From: Yoonia sp. F2084L
Lineage (GTDB): Bacteria > Pseudomonadota > Alphaproteobacteria > Rhodobacterales > Rhodobacteraceae
Assembly: GCF_023015625.1 (NCBI RefSeq)
Contig: NZ_JALKAH010000004.1
Span: forward strand, 372,001 to 436,000
Length of the DNA: 64,000 nt
Direction of reading: 5' to 3'
The notes under the pieces: model-generated
What the model saw: the letters and a program-made list of their open reading frames with translations, nothing else
Told to the model about the DNA's origin: nothing
Database searches by the model: none
Made by a program: the position numbers and the translations under genes
Shown here: in pieces, positions 25,332 through 34,168 of the stretch
Position numbering within the stretch: position 1 is the stretch's first letter
How the letters are laid out: each line of letters opens with the position of its first letter

Positions 25332-26453
25332 ATGACGCCGAAAAGCGAAGAGGAACTGGCCCAGATGATCACCGGGGCCAACGGCCCCTTGCGGATCAAA
25401 GGGGGCGGCACCCGGCCCATCGGGCGGTGTGAAGGTGATGAGTTGAGTACCTCCGCGATGAGCGGGATCAGCCTTTATGAACCCGGCGCGCTGACGATTG
25501 TCGCCGGTGCTGGCACCCCGATTTCTGAGGTGGAAAAAGTGCTCGCCGCTGAGAACCAGCGTCTTGCGTTTGAACCGATGGATCACCGCACTTTGCTTGG
25601 CACCAAAGGCGAGCCAACCTTGGGTGGCATGGCCGCGGCCAACGTATCAGGCCCGCGCCGGATATCCGTCGGTGCTTGCCGCGATTTCATGCTCGGCGTG
25701 CGCTTTGTCGACGGGCACGGCAATATCATCAAGAACGGCGGCCGCGTGATGAAGAACGTGACCGGCTATGATCTGGTGAAACTGATGACCGGATCTTACG
25801 GGACGCTGGGCGTGCTGACCGAAGTGTCGCTGAAGGTGCTGCCGAATGTAGAGACCATTGGCACCGTCATGCTGCGCGGCCTGACAGATGCCAAAGCCAT
25901 TCAAGCGATGTCTGCGGCCCTTGGGTCGCCCTTTGAGGCAACCGGTGTCGCGCATTTCCCCAAGAGCAAATTCGGCGATCCATTGACCATGATCCGTGTT
26001 GAAGGGTTCGAGACGTCTGTGACCTATCGCGCGGAGAAACTACGCGATCTGTTGACGTCTTACGGAGATGCGGAAATCCAGGTTGGCGCGACAGAAGGTC
26101 CGGGCTCTGCTGAAGGGTGGGCATGGGTTCGCGATGTGACCGCCTTTGCGGAACAGCCCGGCGACGTCTGGCGCATCTCTGCCAAACCGTCTGATGCGGC
26201 AGAATTGGCCGCAAAAATGGACGCCAAAGCCGTGCAATACGATTGGGGTGGCGGCCTGATCTGGGCCCTGACGGACGAAGGCCGCGACCTGCGCACCGCG
26301 TTGGGCGATTTCGATGGGCACGCGACGTTGATCCGCGGCACCGCCGATGTGCCAACCTTCCAACCTGAAGCCCCTGCCCTGGCCGCGATCACAGCTGGCC
26401 TGCGCGCGAAATTCGACCCACGTGGCATTCTTAACCCCGGGATCATGAACTGA
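25332..26453 (+). CDS. glcE: Glycolate oxidase FAD-binding subunit
   Basis: 373 aa, shorter paralogue of GlcD as usual for GlcE. FAD-site segments: LRIKGGGTRPIGR, LTIVAGAGTPISEVE, EPTLGGMAAANVSGPRR, GYDLVKLMTGSYGTLGVLTE. AGAAGAAG upstream of the ATG serves as ribosome site. Its stop overlaps the glcF start by one base (TGATG), so the GlcE and GlcF subunits are coupled. Confidence 0.95.
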   Translation: MTPKSEEELAQMITGANGPLRIKGGGTRPIGRCEGDELSTSAMSGISLYEPGALTIVAGAGTPISEVEKVLAAENQRLAFEPMDHRTLLGTKGEPTLGGMAAANVSGPRRISVGACRDFMLGVRFVDGHGNIIKNGGRVMKNVTGYDLVKLMTGSYGTLGVLTEVSLKVLPNVETIGTVMLRGLTDAKAIQAMSAALGSPFEATGVAHFPKSKFGDPLTMIRVEGFETSVTYRAEKLRDLLTSYGDAEIQVGATEGPGSAEGWAWVRDVTAFAEQPGDVWRISAKPSDAAELAAKMDAKAVQYDWGGGLIWALTDEGRDLRTALGDFDGHATLIRGTADVPTFQPEAPALAAITAGLRAKFDPRGILNPGIMN

Positions 26454-27772
26454 TGCAAACGACCTTTACCCCCGAACAGCTGACCGATCCTGCCATTAAG
26501 CGATCCAATGAAATTCTGCGGTCCTGCGTGCACTGCGGGTTTTGCACGGCGACATGCCCGACCTATCAGGTACTGGGCGATGAACTCGACAGCCCGCGCG
26601 GGCGTATATACCTCATCAAGGATATGCTTGAGAATGAGCGCAAGCCGGATGCCAAGACGGTCAAACACATCGACCGTTGTCTGTCTTGCCTTGCCTGCAT
26701 GACGACCTGCCCTTCCGGCGTGCACTACATGCATCTGGTCGACCACGCGCGGGCGTATATCGAAAAGAACTATGACCGCCCTTGGTCCGACCGCGCGTTG
26801 CGTTGGATTTTGGCGCGCATTCTGCCTTATCCGATGCGGTTTCGCGTGGCCTTGCTGGGTGCCAAGATCGGGCGCCCCTTCGCGCGGCTGATGCCGGATG
26901 CGCGTCTGCGGGCGATGTTGGAAATGGCGCCCAAGACGATCCCACCCGTCAGCCGCAATGACGATCCACAGACCTTCCCTGCGCAGAACAAGAAAATGCG
27001 CGTCGCCTTGATGACGGGTTGCGCCCAAAAGGCGCTGAATACCGATATCAACGATGCCACGATCCGCCTGCTGACCCGACTAGGGGCCGAAGTCGTCGTT
27101 GCTGAGGGTGCAGGCTGTTGTGGCGCGCTGACCCACCACATGGGTAAAGAGGACGAAAGCCACGTGACGGCGGCCAAGAATATCCGTGCATGGGCCAAGG
27201 AAATGGACGGCGACGGGCTTGATGCCATCGTGATCAACACATCAGGCTGCGGTACGACAGTGAAGGACTATGGGCATATGTTCCGCAACGATGCACTTGC
27301 TGCGGATGCCGCGCGGGTGTCTGACATCGCGATGGATGTGTCTGAAATCCTGATGAAACTCGATATGCCTGAAGGCGAAAATAAGGGCACAAAGGTCGCC
27401 TATCATGCGGCATGTTCCTTGCAGCATGGACAGCAGATCAAGACGTTTCCCAAGGACTTGCTGAAAAAGGCCGGGTTTACAGTGTTAGAGCCTGCGGACA
27501 GCCATTTGTGCTGTGGTTCTGCGGGCACATATAACCTGATGCAGCCGGAAATATCCAAGCAGCTTAAGGATCTTAAGGTGCAGACGTTGGAGGCCCTGAC
27601 GCCCGATATCATCTCAGCCGGGAACATCGGCTGCATGATGCAGATCGGCGGTGGCACAGACGTGCCTATCGTGCACACTGTTGAGTTGCTGGATTGGGCA
27701 ACAGGTGGCCCGCAGCCCCCTGCCCTGACGGCACCCGGCAAGCAGGAACCACAAATCCCAATTTTGCGTTAA
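26453..27772 (+). CDS. glcF: Glycolate oxidase iron-sulfur subunit
   Basis: 439 aa. Two 4Fe-4S motifs near the N-terminus (CVHCGFCTATCPTY and CLSCLACMTTCPSG), followed by two CCG (DUF224) domains with GCCGALTHHMGKED and HLCCGSAGTYNLMQPE, which hold a further cluster or cofactor in this family. It accepts electrons from GlcD/GlcE. Last gene of the operon; no obvious terminator follows and the protease gene begins 57 bases later. Confidence 0.95.
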   Translation: MQTTFTPEQLTDPAIKRSNEILRSCVHCGFCTATCPTYQVLGDELDSPRGRIYLIKDMLENERKPDAKTVKHIDRCLSCLACMTTCPSGVHYMHLVDHARAYIEKNYDRPWSDRALRWILARILPYPMRFRVALLGAKIGRPFARLMPDARLRAMLEMAPKTIPPVSRNDDPQTFPAQNKKMRVALMTGCAQKALNTDINDATIRLLTRLGAEVVVAEGAGCCGALTHHMGKEDESHVTAAKNIRAWAKEMDGDGLDAIVINTSGCGTTVKDYGHMFRNDALAADAARVSDIAMDVSEILMKLDMPEGENKGTKVAYHAACSLQHGQQIKTFPKDLLKKAGFTVLEPADSHLCCGSAGTYNLMQPEISKQLKDLKVQTLEALTPDIISAGNIGCMMQIGGGTDVPIVHTVELLDWATGGPQPPALTAPGKQEPQIPILR

Positions 27773-27829
27773 TGTCATAATCCTGCCCCAACTGTCGGCC
27801 AAGTTTCGGAGACGAAGCGAGGACGACTG

Positions 27830-28636
27830 ATGCGGCAACTTGTAATCTCGGCAATTCTGACAATCGCAGCGACCTTTGGGGCGCAGGCACAAGAATCCGG
27901 GCTGGTCGCGCTTGAAACCCGTCAGGATAGCCAAGGCTGGGAAGCCGTCGGACGTCTGGATATTCGCGGTAAAGGGTTTTGCACTGCCGCGTTGATCCGC
28001 GACCGGTTAATTCTGACAGCAGCTCATTGCCTTTACGACACTGACGGCACTTTGCTGTCCCCTGATCGCTTTCAATTCCGCGCCGGCCTGCGCGATGGCC
28101 GGGCCGAAGCCACGCGGGCCGTGGCCCGCGCGATTGCGCACCCTGAATATGACTTCAACGGTAACGCCACAATTCCCGAAGAGGTCGCGATGGATATCGC
28201 GGTGCTAGAATTGGACCTGCCCATTCGCAACACCCGCATTCGGCCCTATTTGATTGCGGCCCGCCCGATCACAGGGGACGAAGTCGGCGTTGTGTCATAT
28301 GGGCGTGGGCGCGAAGACGCAGCCAGCCTGCAAGAGGTCTGCAACGTGTTGGGCCGCCAAACAGGCGTGATCGTAATGACCTGCGATGTGGAATACGGCT
28401 CAAGCGGATCGCCGGTATTCATTGTGCGCGATGGCGAAACGCGGATTGCGTCTGTGGTATCAGCGATGGCGCAGGTGAACGGACAGAAAGTCGCGCTTGG
28501 TACGTCACTGGAAGGGCCGCTGAACGCTTTGCTCAGCCATTTTGCAGCCCTTGGCCCGGCGCGTCCGGGTGGGACGCAACGGCTGATCAATGTCCAGGAA
28601 CGCAACAATACAGGCGCAAAATTCGTTCGGCCTTAG
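27830..28636 (+). CDS. Exported trypsin-like serine protease
   Basis: 268 aa with a signal peptide (MRQLVISAILTIAATFGAQA). The S1 catalytic triad is complete: His in ILTAAHCLY, Asp in AMDIAVLEL and Ser in YGSSGSPVF. The chymotrypsin-fold cysteines are also present (FCTAALI, AAHC; EVCNVLG, MTCDVEYG). No PDZ domain, so not a DegP type. Periplasmic or secreted. It lies 57 bases after glcF and directly upstream of the Hsp20 promoter. Confidence 0.9.
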   Translation: MRQLVISAILTIAATFGAQAQESGLVALETRQDSQGWEAVGRLDIRGKGFCTAALIRDRLILTAAHCLYDTDGTLLSPDRFQFRAGLRDGRAEATRAVARAIAHPEYDFNGNATIPEEVAMDIAVLELDLPIRNTRIRPYLIAARPITGDEVGVVSYGRGREDAASLQEVCNVLGRQTGVIVMTCDVEYGSSGSPVFIVRDGETRIASVVSAMAQVNGQKVALGTSLEGPLNALLSHFAALGPARPGGTQRLINVQERNNTGAKFVRP

Positions 28637-28640
28637 GCCT

Positions 28641-28670
28641 CTTGAAACCCGGAAATGCTGTGCCCAAATA
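28641..28670 (+). promoter_or_regulatory. Sigma-32 (RpoH) type promoter of the Hsp20 gene
   Basis: CTTGAAA (28641-28647) and CCCAAATA (28663-28670) match the RpoH -35 (CTTG) and -10 (CCCAT/CYTAT-like) elements, with 18 bases between CTTG and CCCAAAT. It begins 4 bases after the protease stop and would give a 5' UTR of about 90 bases. Small heat-shock genes of alphaproteobacteria are commonly RpoH dependent. Confidence 0.65.
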
Positions 28671-28679
28671 GGTGGTACG

Positions 28680-28763
28680 GGGACGCCAATGATGGGTCCC
28701 TGCAAACCGGCCTGTCCTCCATGGGAAGGCTACACAATTGTTATCGCTTAAGAAAAGGATGAC
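28680..28763 (+). promoter_or_regulatory. ROSE-like RNA thermometer in the Hsp20 5' UTR
   Basis: Three successive hairpins can be drawn: GGGAC/GTCCC (28680-28700), GCCT/AGGC with an inner TCC/GGA (28710-28730), and a last one pairing GTTATCGCT (28740-28748) with AGGATGAC (28756-28763). In the last, UCGCU faces the Shine-Dalgarno AGGA with one bulged G, exactly the conserved UYGCU feature of ROSE elements, and it also hides bases close to the start. Melting on heat shock would free the ribosome site. Confidence 0.65.
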
Positions 28764-28767
28764 CCAA

Positions 28768-29235
28768 ATGCGTGCATTTGATATGACACCCCTCTACCGT
28801 GCCACCGTTGGCTTTGACCAGATTGCCGATCTTATGGATCGTGCGCTTGCCAGTGATGTCGGCCAGAACACCTACCCTCCATATAACATCGAAAAGACGG
28901 ATGATGACGCTTGGCGCATCTCTATCGCGGTTGCGGGCTTTTCCGATAACGACCTCGCGATTGAGGTCAAGGACCGCGCGCTTCACGTTACAGGCCGCAA
29001 GGCTACCGACGAAGAAGACCGCAAATACCTGCACCGCGGCATCGCAACCCGCGCATTCGAGCGTCGCTTTCATCTTGCCGACCACGTCCGTGTAACCGGT
29101 GCAAGCCATGAAAACGGTATGCTGCATATTGATCTGATGCGCGAAGTGCCCGAAGCGCTAAAGCCGCGCCGGATTGAGATCACGGCTGCTGGCAAGACTG
29201 ACGCAAACCTTGTTGAGGCAAAATCAGTTAACTAA
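28768..29235 (+). CDS. Small heat-shock protein, Hsp20/IbpA family
   Basis: 155 aa. The start MRAFDMTPLYRATVGFDQ aligns with IbpA-type sHsps, and AGGA lies 8 bases before this ATG, so the in-frame ATGs at 28738 and 28759 are rejected. The alpha-crystallin domain runs from PPYNIEKTDDDAWRISIAVA to VRVTGASHENGMLHIDLMRE, ending in a C-terminal extension. It binds unfolding proteins in the cytosol. Expression is probably controlled twice, by an RpoH promoter and an RNA thermometer. Confidence 0.93.
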   Translation: MRAFDMTPLYRATVGFDQIADLMDRALASDVGQNTYPPYNIEKTDDDAWRISIAVAGFSDNDLAIEVKDRALHVTGRKATDEEDRKYLHRGIATRAFERRFHLADHVRVTGASHENGMLHIDLMREVPEALKPRRIEITAAGKTDANLVEAKSVN

Positions 29236-29254
29236 ACCGCTGACCTATGAAACC

Positions 29255-29276
29255 GCGCCATCCTTCGGGGTGGCGC
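29255..29276. terminator. Hairpin terminator after the Hsp20 gene
   Basis: A 9-bp stem (GCGCCATCC / GGGTGGCGC, one T-G pair) with a TTCG tetraloop, 19 bases after the stop and followed by ATTTCGT. The convergent secreted-protein gene has its own 9-bp hairpin at 29284-29311. Confidence 0.65.
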
Positions 29277-29284
29277 ATTTCGTG

Positions 29285-29644
29285 TCAGCCGCGACAGCGA
29301 TTGCGGCTGACAACGTCAATCTCCTGACCCGGAAACACGACCTGAACGCCCGGAAATTCAACTAAAAAACCACCGTCCGTTGCTGACCATCGCCCGTCAC
29401 CAAACTGCAGGCTAAACGCGTCACAAGACCGGCCCAAGTAAAGCGCGTTCCCGGGCGCGACCACCGATCGGCCTGAGGTCCCTGCCAAGAGTGACCCTCC
29501 GCTTGGATCAACTGATTTCAGAACAGCGCCATGGCGGTTCTTTTCATACGAAAACAGGCCGCCATCCGCAGACAGATATTGTGTATCTTGTGCCGCCGCA
29601 GCCCCTGCGATCACCATACACACACCAACTAAAACGTTCCGCAT
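29285..29644 (-). CDS. Small exported protein, unknown
   Basis: 119 aa with a signal peptide (MRNVLVGVCMVIAGAAAA). The mature part is Gly/Ser rich with two Cys (GRSCDAFSLQFGDG, VSRNRCRG) that could form a disulphide. No family recognised. It starts 17 bases after polA with its own GAGGA site, so it may ride on the polA message. A perfect hairpin (GTCAGCCGC / GCGGCTGAC, 29284-29311) overlaps its last codons. Confidence 0.75.
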   Translation of the reverse strand: MRNVLVGVCMVIAGAAAAQDTQYLSADGGLFSYEKNRHGAVLKSVDPSGGSLLAGTSGRSVVAPGNALYLGRSCDAFSLQFGDGRWSATDGGFLVEFPGVQVVFPGQEIDVVSRNRCRG

Positions 29645-29661
29645 CCTGATCCTCTAACCTG

Positions 29662-32478
29662 TCAGTGGGCCTCGGCCCAGTTCAGTCCTTGCCCCGCATC
29701 GACCGCCAGTTTGACGTCAAGTTTGACCGCCGGGTCGCTTGCATTTTCCATGACCGCGCGCGCTGCATCAATGAGCGCATCGGTCGCACCTTCCTCAACT
29801 TCGAACAACAATTCGTCATGCACCTGCAAAAGCATTTTTGCAGGCAGCCCTTCGATTGCCGCTGGCATCCGTATCATCGCACGCCTGATCACATCTGCCG
29901 CAGTGCCCTGAATCGGCGCATTGATGGCCGCCCGTTTGGCAAACCCGGCGTGCGGGCCTTTGGCATTGATCTCTGGCGTGTTGATCTTTCGCCCAAACAA
30001 TGTTTCCACATAATTGTGGTCTTTGGCAAAGGCGATTGTGTCATCCATATACTTTCGGATACCCGGGAAGCGCTCAAAATAGCGGTCAATGAACCCCTGC
30101 GCCTCACCACGCGGAATGCGCAGGTTCCGCGCCAGCCCAAAACCAGAGATACCGTAGATCACACCAAAGTTGATCGCTTTGGCCTGCCGCCGCACATCCG
30201 GAGTCATCTCATCCAATGGCACGTCAAACATTTCTGACGCGGTCATCGCGTGAATGTCGATCCCATCGAGGAACGCCTGCTTGAGCGCGTCAATCCCCGC
30301 GATATGCGCCAGAATACGCAGTTCGATCTGGCTGTAGTCAAGGCTGACAATCACCTTGCCGGGTTCCGCGACAAAGGCCTCGCGGATCCGCCGCCCTTCC
30401 TCGGATCGGACGGGGATGTTTTGCAGGTTGGGATCGGTCGAGGCGAGCCGTCCAGTGTTCGCACCCGCGATTGAATAGGACGTGTGCACGCGACCCGTCT
30501 CGGGGTTGATGTGTTCTTGTAAAGCGTCCGTATAGGTCGATTTCAGCTTTGAAAGCTGTCGCCAGTCCAGAATTCGGCGCGGCAGGTCATGCAGCGTGGC
30601 GAGGTCTTCCAACACATCGGCCCCGGTGGAATAGGCCCCCGTTTTCCCAGTCGATGGCTTTTTGCCATCGGGCATTTCCAGCCCCATTTCATCAAACAGG
30701 ATTTCACCCAACTGCTTGGGCGAGCCCACGTTGAAAGGCCGCCCTGCCATTTCCTGTATTTCTGCTTCCAGTCCCGCCATCTTCTGCGCAAAGGCGTTCG
30801 ACATCCGGCTAAGCGTATCGCGGTCTACCTTGATGCCGTGCCGTTCCATCTGCGCCAGCACCGGGACCAAAGGCCGCTCCATCGTTTCATAAACGGTCGT
30901 GACCCGGTTCACATGCAGTTGCGGTTTGAACTGCTGCCACAGGCGCAGGGTGATGTCGGCATCCTCGGCGGCGTATTTCACCGCGTCATTGACAGGCACC
31001 CGGTCAAAGGTAATCGCTGATTTACCGCTTCCCAACAACGGCTTAATCGGAATGGGCGTATGTCCCAGATAGCGTTCCGACAGCACATCCATCCCGTGAT
31101 TATGCTTGCCCGCGTTCATCGCGTAAGACATCAGCATCGTGTCATCAATCGGGGCGACGTCGATATCCAGACGAGCGAAAATCTTGGTATCATACTTCAT
31201 GTTCTGACCGATTTTGATGACCGCAGGATCTTCCAAAACCGGTTTGAGCATCGCGAGGCATTCCTCGAAACCCATCTGTCCTTCAGCCAGATCATCCGAT
31301 CCAAACAGATCGTCAGAGGCCGCAGATTTATGGGTCAAAGGGATATAGCAGGCCTGCCCCGCCTCAACGCAAAGCGAGATGCCAACCAGATCGGCAATCA
31401 TCTCATTCAGCCCGGTCGTTTCGGTATCAACGGCAACATAGCCACGCTCGCGAATACGGTCGATCCAGATCTGCAAGGCGGCGGCATCGCTAACACATTC
31501 GTAGAGGTCAGGATCAAAACCAACAGCCTCCGGCGTCGCTATATCCGCAGCAGCAGGTGCTGCGGGCTCAACCACTGGTGCTTCAACGCCCAATTTATCG
31601 GCTATCCGTTTGGTTACCGTGCGGAATTCCATCTCTGCAAGAAACCCCAGCAGAACCTCTGGATCAGGATCGCGCACTTCCAGATCATCCAGACCAAAGT
31701 CCAGCGACATATCACAATCCAGCTGCACCAGCTTCTTTGACAGCTCAATCTGCGCGCGGTTCTCGATCAACGTCTCACGGCGCTTGGGTTGTTTGATCTC
31801 TTCGGCGCGGTCCAACAGGCTTTCCAAATCGCCATATTCGTTGATTAGCAAGGCGGCCGTCTTGATCCCGATCCCCGGCGCACCCGGCACGTTATCAACG
31901 CTATCGCCAGCCAAAGCCTGCACGTCCACCACTCGATCTGGCCCCACACCAAACTTTTCAATCACCCCATCGCGGTCAATGCGCTTGTTCTTCATCGGAT
32001 CAAGCATGTCGACGCCGTCACCGACCAACTGCATCAAATCCTTATCCGAGGACACGATCGTCACGCGGCCCCCGGCATTGCGGCCCTGATGGGCAAGGGT
32101 GGCAATGATATCATCGGCCTCAAAGCCTTCGACCTCTTCACATGCGATGTTGAACGCTTTGGTCGCCACACGGGTCAGCGGGATTTGCGGGCGCAGATCC
32201 TCTGGCATCGCCTCGCGGTTGGCTTTGTACTGATCATACATATCATTGCGAAACGTATGGCTGCCCTTGTCAAAGATGACCGCGACATGGGTGGCGGCGT
32301 CAGCCCCATTATTGCCGTCAACATAACGCTGGAGCATGTTCACAAATCCACTGACCGCTCCAACAGGCAGACCATCAGACTTGCGCGTCAGCGGAGGCAG
32401 CGCGTGGTAGGCGCGAAAGATAAATGCCGATCCATCAATCAGATGTAGGTGACAGCCTTTGCCGAATTGAGTGCTCAT
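29662..32478 (-). CDS. polA: DNA polymerase I
   Basis: 938 aa. Three domains: 5'-3' exonuclease (residues 1 to about 290, LIDGSAFIFRAYHALPPL, VSSDKDLMQLV), 3'-5' exonuclease with the acidic residues kept (AVDTETTGLNE, KYAAEDADITLRL), and polymerase (motif A DYSQIELRILAHIAG, motif B RRQAKAINFGVIYG, motif C VHDELLFEVEE). So both exonuclease and proofreading functions appear active. AGGAG lies 7 bases before the chosen ATG; the frame is open 6 codons further. Acts in Okazaki fragment processing and repair. Confidence 0.97.
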   Translation of the reverse strand: MSTQFGKGCHLHLIDGSAFIFRAYHALPPLTRKSDGLPVGAVSGFVNMLQRYVDGNNGADAATHVAVIFDKGSHTFRNDMYDQYKANREAMPEDLRPQIPLTRVATKAFNIACEEVEGFEADDIIATLAHQGRNAGGRVTIVSSDKDLMQLVGDGVDMLDPMKNKRIDRDGVIEKFGVGPDRVVDVQALAGDSVDNVPGAPGIGIKTAALLINEYGDLESLLDRAEEIKQPKRRETLIENRAQIELSKKLVQLDCDMSLDFGLDDLEVRDPDPEVLLGFLAEMEFRTVTKRIADKLGVEAPVVEPAAPAAADIATPEAVGFDPDLYECVSDAAALQIWIDRIRERGYVAVDTETTGLNEMIADLVGISLCVEAGQACYIPLTHKSAASDDLFGSDDLAEGQMGFEECLAMLKPVLEDPAVIKIGQNMKYDTKIFARLDIDVAPIDDTMLMSYAMNAGKHNHGMDVLSERYLGHTPIPIKPLLGSGKSAITFDRVPVNDAVKYAAEDADITLRLWQQFKPQLHVNRVTTVYETMERPLVPVLAQMERHGIKVDRDTLSRMSNAFAQKMAGLEAEIQEMAGRPFNVGSPKQLGEILFDEMGLEMPDGKKPSTGKTGAYSTGADVLEDLATLHDLPRRILDWRQLSKLKSTYTDALQEHINPETGRVHTSYSIAGANTGRLASTDPNLQNIPVRSEEGRRIREAFVAEPGKVIVSLDYSQIELRILAHIAGIDALKQAFLDGIDIHAMTASEMFDVPLDEMTPDVRRQAKAINFGVIYGISGFGLARNLRIPRGEAQGFIDRYFERFPGIRKYMDDTIAFAKDHNYVETLFGRKINTPEINAKGPHAGFAKRAAINAPIQGTAADVIRRAMIRMPAAIEGLPAKMLLQVHDELLFEVEEGATDALIDAARAVMENASDPAVKLDVKLAVDAGQGLNWAEAH

Positions 32479-32539
32479 GGGGTGGCTCCTTCGCACGGGT
32501 ACGCGGTGGTTCTGCTGCGATCAGGCATGATCCGCGAGG

Positions 32540-32719
32540 TCAGACTTTGCCTTCAAACTCTTTATGCACCAGCTTGGCGTCGCAATAGGGGCATTCGATC
32601 CAGCCATGTTCTTGCGGAATTTGCAGCCAGACACGGGGGTGGCCCAAGGCACCTTCACCACCGTCACAGGCCACACGCCAATCATGAACAATACGGGTCT
32701 CGGGTGCAGGTGTGGCCAT
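32540..32719 (-). CDS. Zinc-finger (zf-CHCC) domain protein
   Basis: 59 aa. [17 protein letters not shown] followed by [13 protein letters not shown] gives the C-x8-H-x14-C-x2-C zinc-binding set of zf-CHCC, the domain of the mitochondrial complex I subunit NDUFS6 and its alphaproteobacterial relatives. So a role in complex I assembly or stability is possible. The start is [10 protein letters not shown]; the longer frame overlaps the divergent ABC gene. Lies 61 bases upstream of polA on the same strand. Confidence 0.85.
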   Translation of the reverse strand: MATPAPETRIVHDWRVACDGGEGALGHPRVWLQIPQEHGWIECPYCDAKLVHKEFEGKV

Positions 32720-32806
32720 GATTACTCTCATCTGGTTGCAGCAGGGGCAGCCCCGCCTTAAGTCTGCACCAGACATACCGCAGACGCGGACAAGGGGAAA
32801 GACGGC

Positions 32807-33736
32807 ATGAGCGACAACGCCATAGAAATTCAAGGCCTGCAAAAGACATATGCCGCCACCGGACGCAGCCCCGCGAAAGAGGCGTTGAAGGGCATTGATC
32901 TGACGATCCCGCGCGGGTCGATATTTGGGCTTTTGGGGCCAAATGGGGCGGGTAAATCAACGTTGATCAACATCCTCGCCGGTCTCGTCGTGAAATCCGC
33001 AGGCAGCGTCAAAATCTGGGGTTTTGATCAGGACCAAAACCCCCGCCAATCGCGCGCTGCCATCGGGATTATGCCACAAGAACCGCATTTGGATCCGTTC
33101 TTTACGCCCGCCGGTTCGCTGGACGTCCAAGCGGGGCTTTATGGCGTGCCCAAAAGCCAACGCAAAACAGCCGAGATCCTCGAACTGATCGGGCTGACTG
33201 ACAAAGCAGATGCTTATGCGCGCTCGCTGTCCGGCGGCATGCGGCGAAGGCTACTGCTTGGGAAAGCACTGGTGCATTCACCGCAAGTCCTCGTGCTGGA
33301 CGAGCCCACCGCCGGGGTCGATATCGAGTTGCGCAACATGCTGTGGCAAAACGTGCGCAAGCTGAATGAAGACGGCATGACAATCATCCTGACGACGCAT
33401 TACCTCGAAGAAGCCGAGGAAATGTGCGACGACATTGCCATCATCAACCACGGTGAAGTCATCGTGCGCGATAGTACAGCAAATCTGCTTGGGCGGTTGG
33501 ATCGCAAAACACTGGTGATCACCCCAGAGACTGACGCGGCATTGCCCGCCTTGCCTGACAATATCACCGGCCAAAAACATGCAAACGGCACGCTGACCTT
33601 TACGTATCAAAGTGGGATCACACCGGCAGGCCAAATCCTGTCACTGGTGCAAGATGCTGGGATCACAATCAAAGACGTCAAAACCGAAGAAGCTCATCTT
33701 GAAGATGTGTTCCTATCACTCACGTCATCGCGCTGA
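32807..33736 (+). CDS. ABC transporter ATP-binding protein (ABC-2 / CcmA type), no permease beside it
   Basis: 309 aa. Walker [14 protein letters not shown]-loop [10 protein letters not shown], signature [15 protein letters not shown], Walker [13 protein letters not shown] and H-loop [10 protein letters not shown] are all intact, so it should hydrolyse ATP. The C-terminal 80 residues are the DUF4162-like tail of drug and polysaccharide exporters (DRK/NatA type). These ATPases normally have an ABC-2 permease next door, but the following gene is HIT on the other strand, so the partner is elsewhere or lost. Confidence 0.92.
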   Translation: MSDNAIEIQGLQKTYAATGRSPAKEALKGIDLTIPRGSIFGLLGPNGAGKSTLINILAGLVVKSAGSVKIWGFDQDQNPRQSRAAIGIMPQEPHLDPFFTPAGSLDVQAGLYGVPKSQRKTAEILELIGLTDKADAYARSLSGGMRRRLLLGKALVHSPQVLVLDEPTAGVDIELRNMLWQNVRKLNEDGMTIILTTHYLEEAEEMCDDIAIINHGEVIVRDSTANLLGRLDRKTLVITPETDAALPALPDNITGQKHANGTLTFTYQSGITPAGQILSLVQDAGITIKDVKTEEAHLEDVFLSLTSSR

Positions 33737-33742
33737 CCCGCA

Positions 33743-33779
33743 TCTTTCTTCGTCCAATCAAACTTCCGCCGGAGGCATC
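33743..33779. repeat. 37-bp dispersed repeat, copy 1
   Basis: Begins 6 bases after the ABC gene stop. All 37 bases are identical to 51891-51927 (after ffh), and 24 bases recur inverted at 55405-55428 (after the DUF1801 gene). The core is TCGTCCAATCAAACTTC and the end is GCCGGAGGCATC. Confidence 0.85.
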
Positions 33780-33798
33780 AAAATTCTAGAATTTTGAT
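33777..33798. terminator. 22-bp perfect palindrome at the convergent ABC/HIT junction
   Basis: ATCAAAATTCT / AGAATTTTGAT, a perfect palindrome joined to repeat copy 1 and touching the stop codon of the HIT gene at 33798. AT-rich arms make a weak hairpin; it may serve as a bidirectional 3' end or a protein site. Confidence 0.5.
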
Positions 33799-34160
33799 CA
33801 ACCCTGTAACATCCGCCCCAACTGACGCCCGCCTAGGATATGCATGTGATAGTGCGGCACATCCTGCACACCATGCACACGCGTATTGGAAATACTGCGG
33901 AAGCCCTGTGCAACATCCGTGATACGGCACACTTCTGCCAAGGCTTGCATAAAGCCTACCTGCTCTTCGGGCGAGGCATCACGGGCAAAGTGGTCAAGAC
34001 TGACATAGGCACCTTTGGGAATGATCAGCACGTGCACCGGCGCTTGTGGGGCGATGTCCTCAAAGGCCAGCGCGTGATCATTCTCGTAAACAGTCTTATT
34101 CGGGATCTCACCGCGCAGGATTTTGGCAAAGATATTCTGGTCGTCGTAGGCGTATTCCAT
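33798..34160 (-). CDS. HIT family nucleotide hydrolase
   Basis: 120 aa. The histidine triad is HYHMHILGGR near the C-terminus, and the N-terminal block NIFAKILRGEIPNKTVYEND is that of the Hint branch (purine nucleoside phosphoramidase). Cytosolic. Start is the ATG at 34160 with GAGG 6 bases upstream. Lies 8 bases after the glycosyltransferase gene on the same strand, possibly co-transcribed. Confidence 0.93.
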   Translation of the reverse strand: MEYAYDDQNIFAKILRGEIPNKTVYENDHALAFEDIAPQAPVHVLIIPKGAYVSLDHFARDASPEEQVGFMQALAEVCRITDVAQGFRSISNTRVHGVQDVPHYHMHILGGRQLGRMLQG

Positions 34161-34168
34161 AGCGGTCC

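Noticed and set aside
31060-31740. 226-codon plus-strand frame inside polA
   Set aside because: Antisense shadow of the exonuclease region of polA, whose catalytic motifs are intact.
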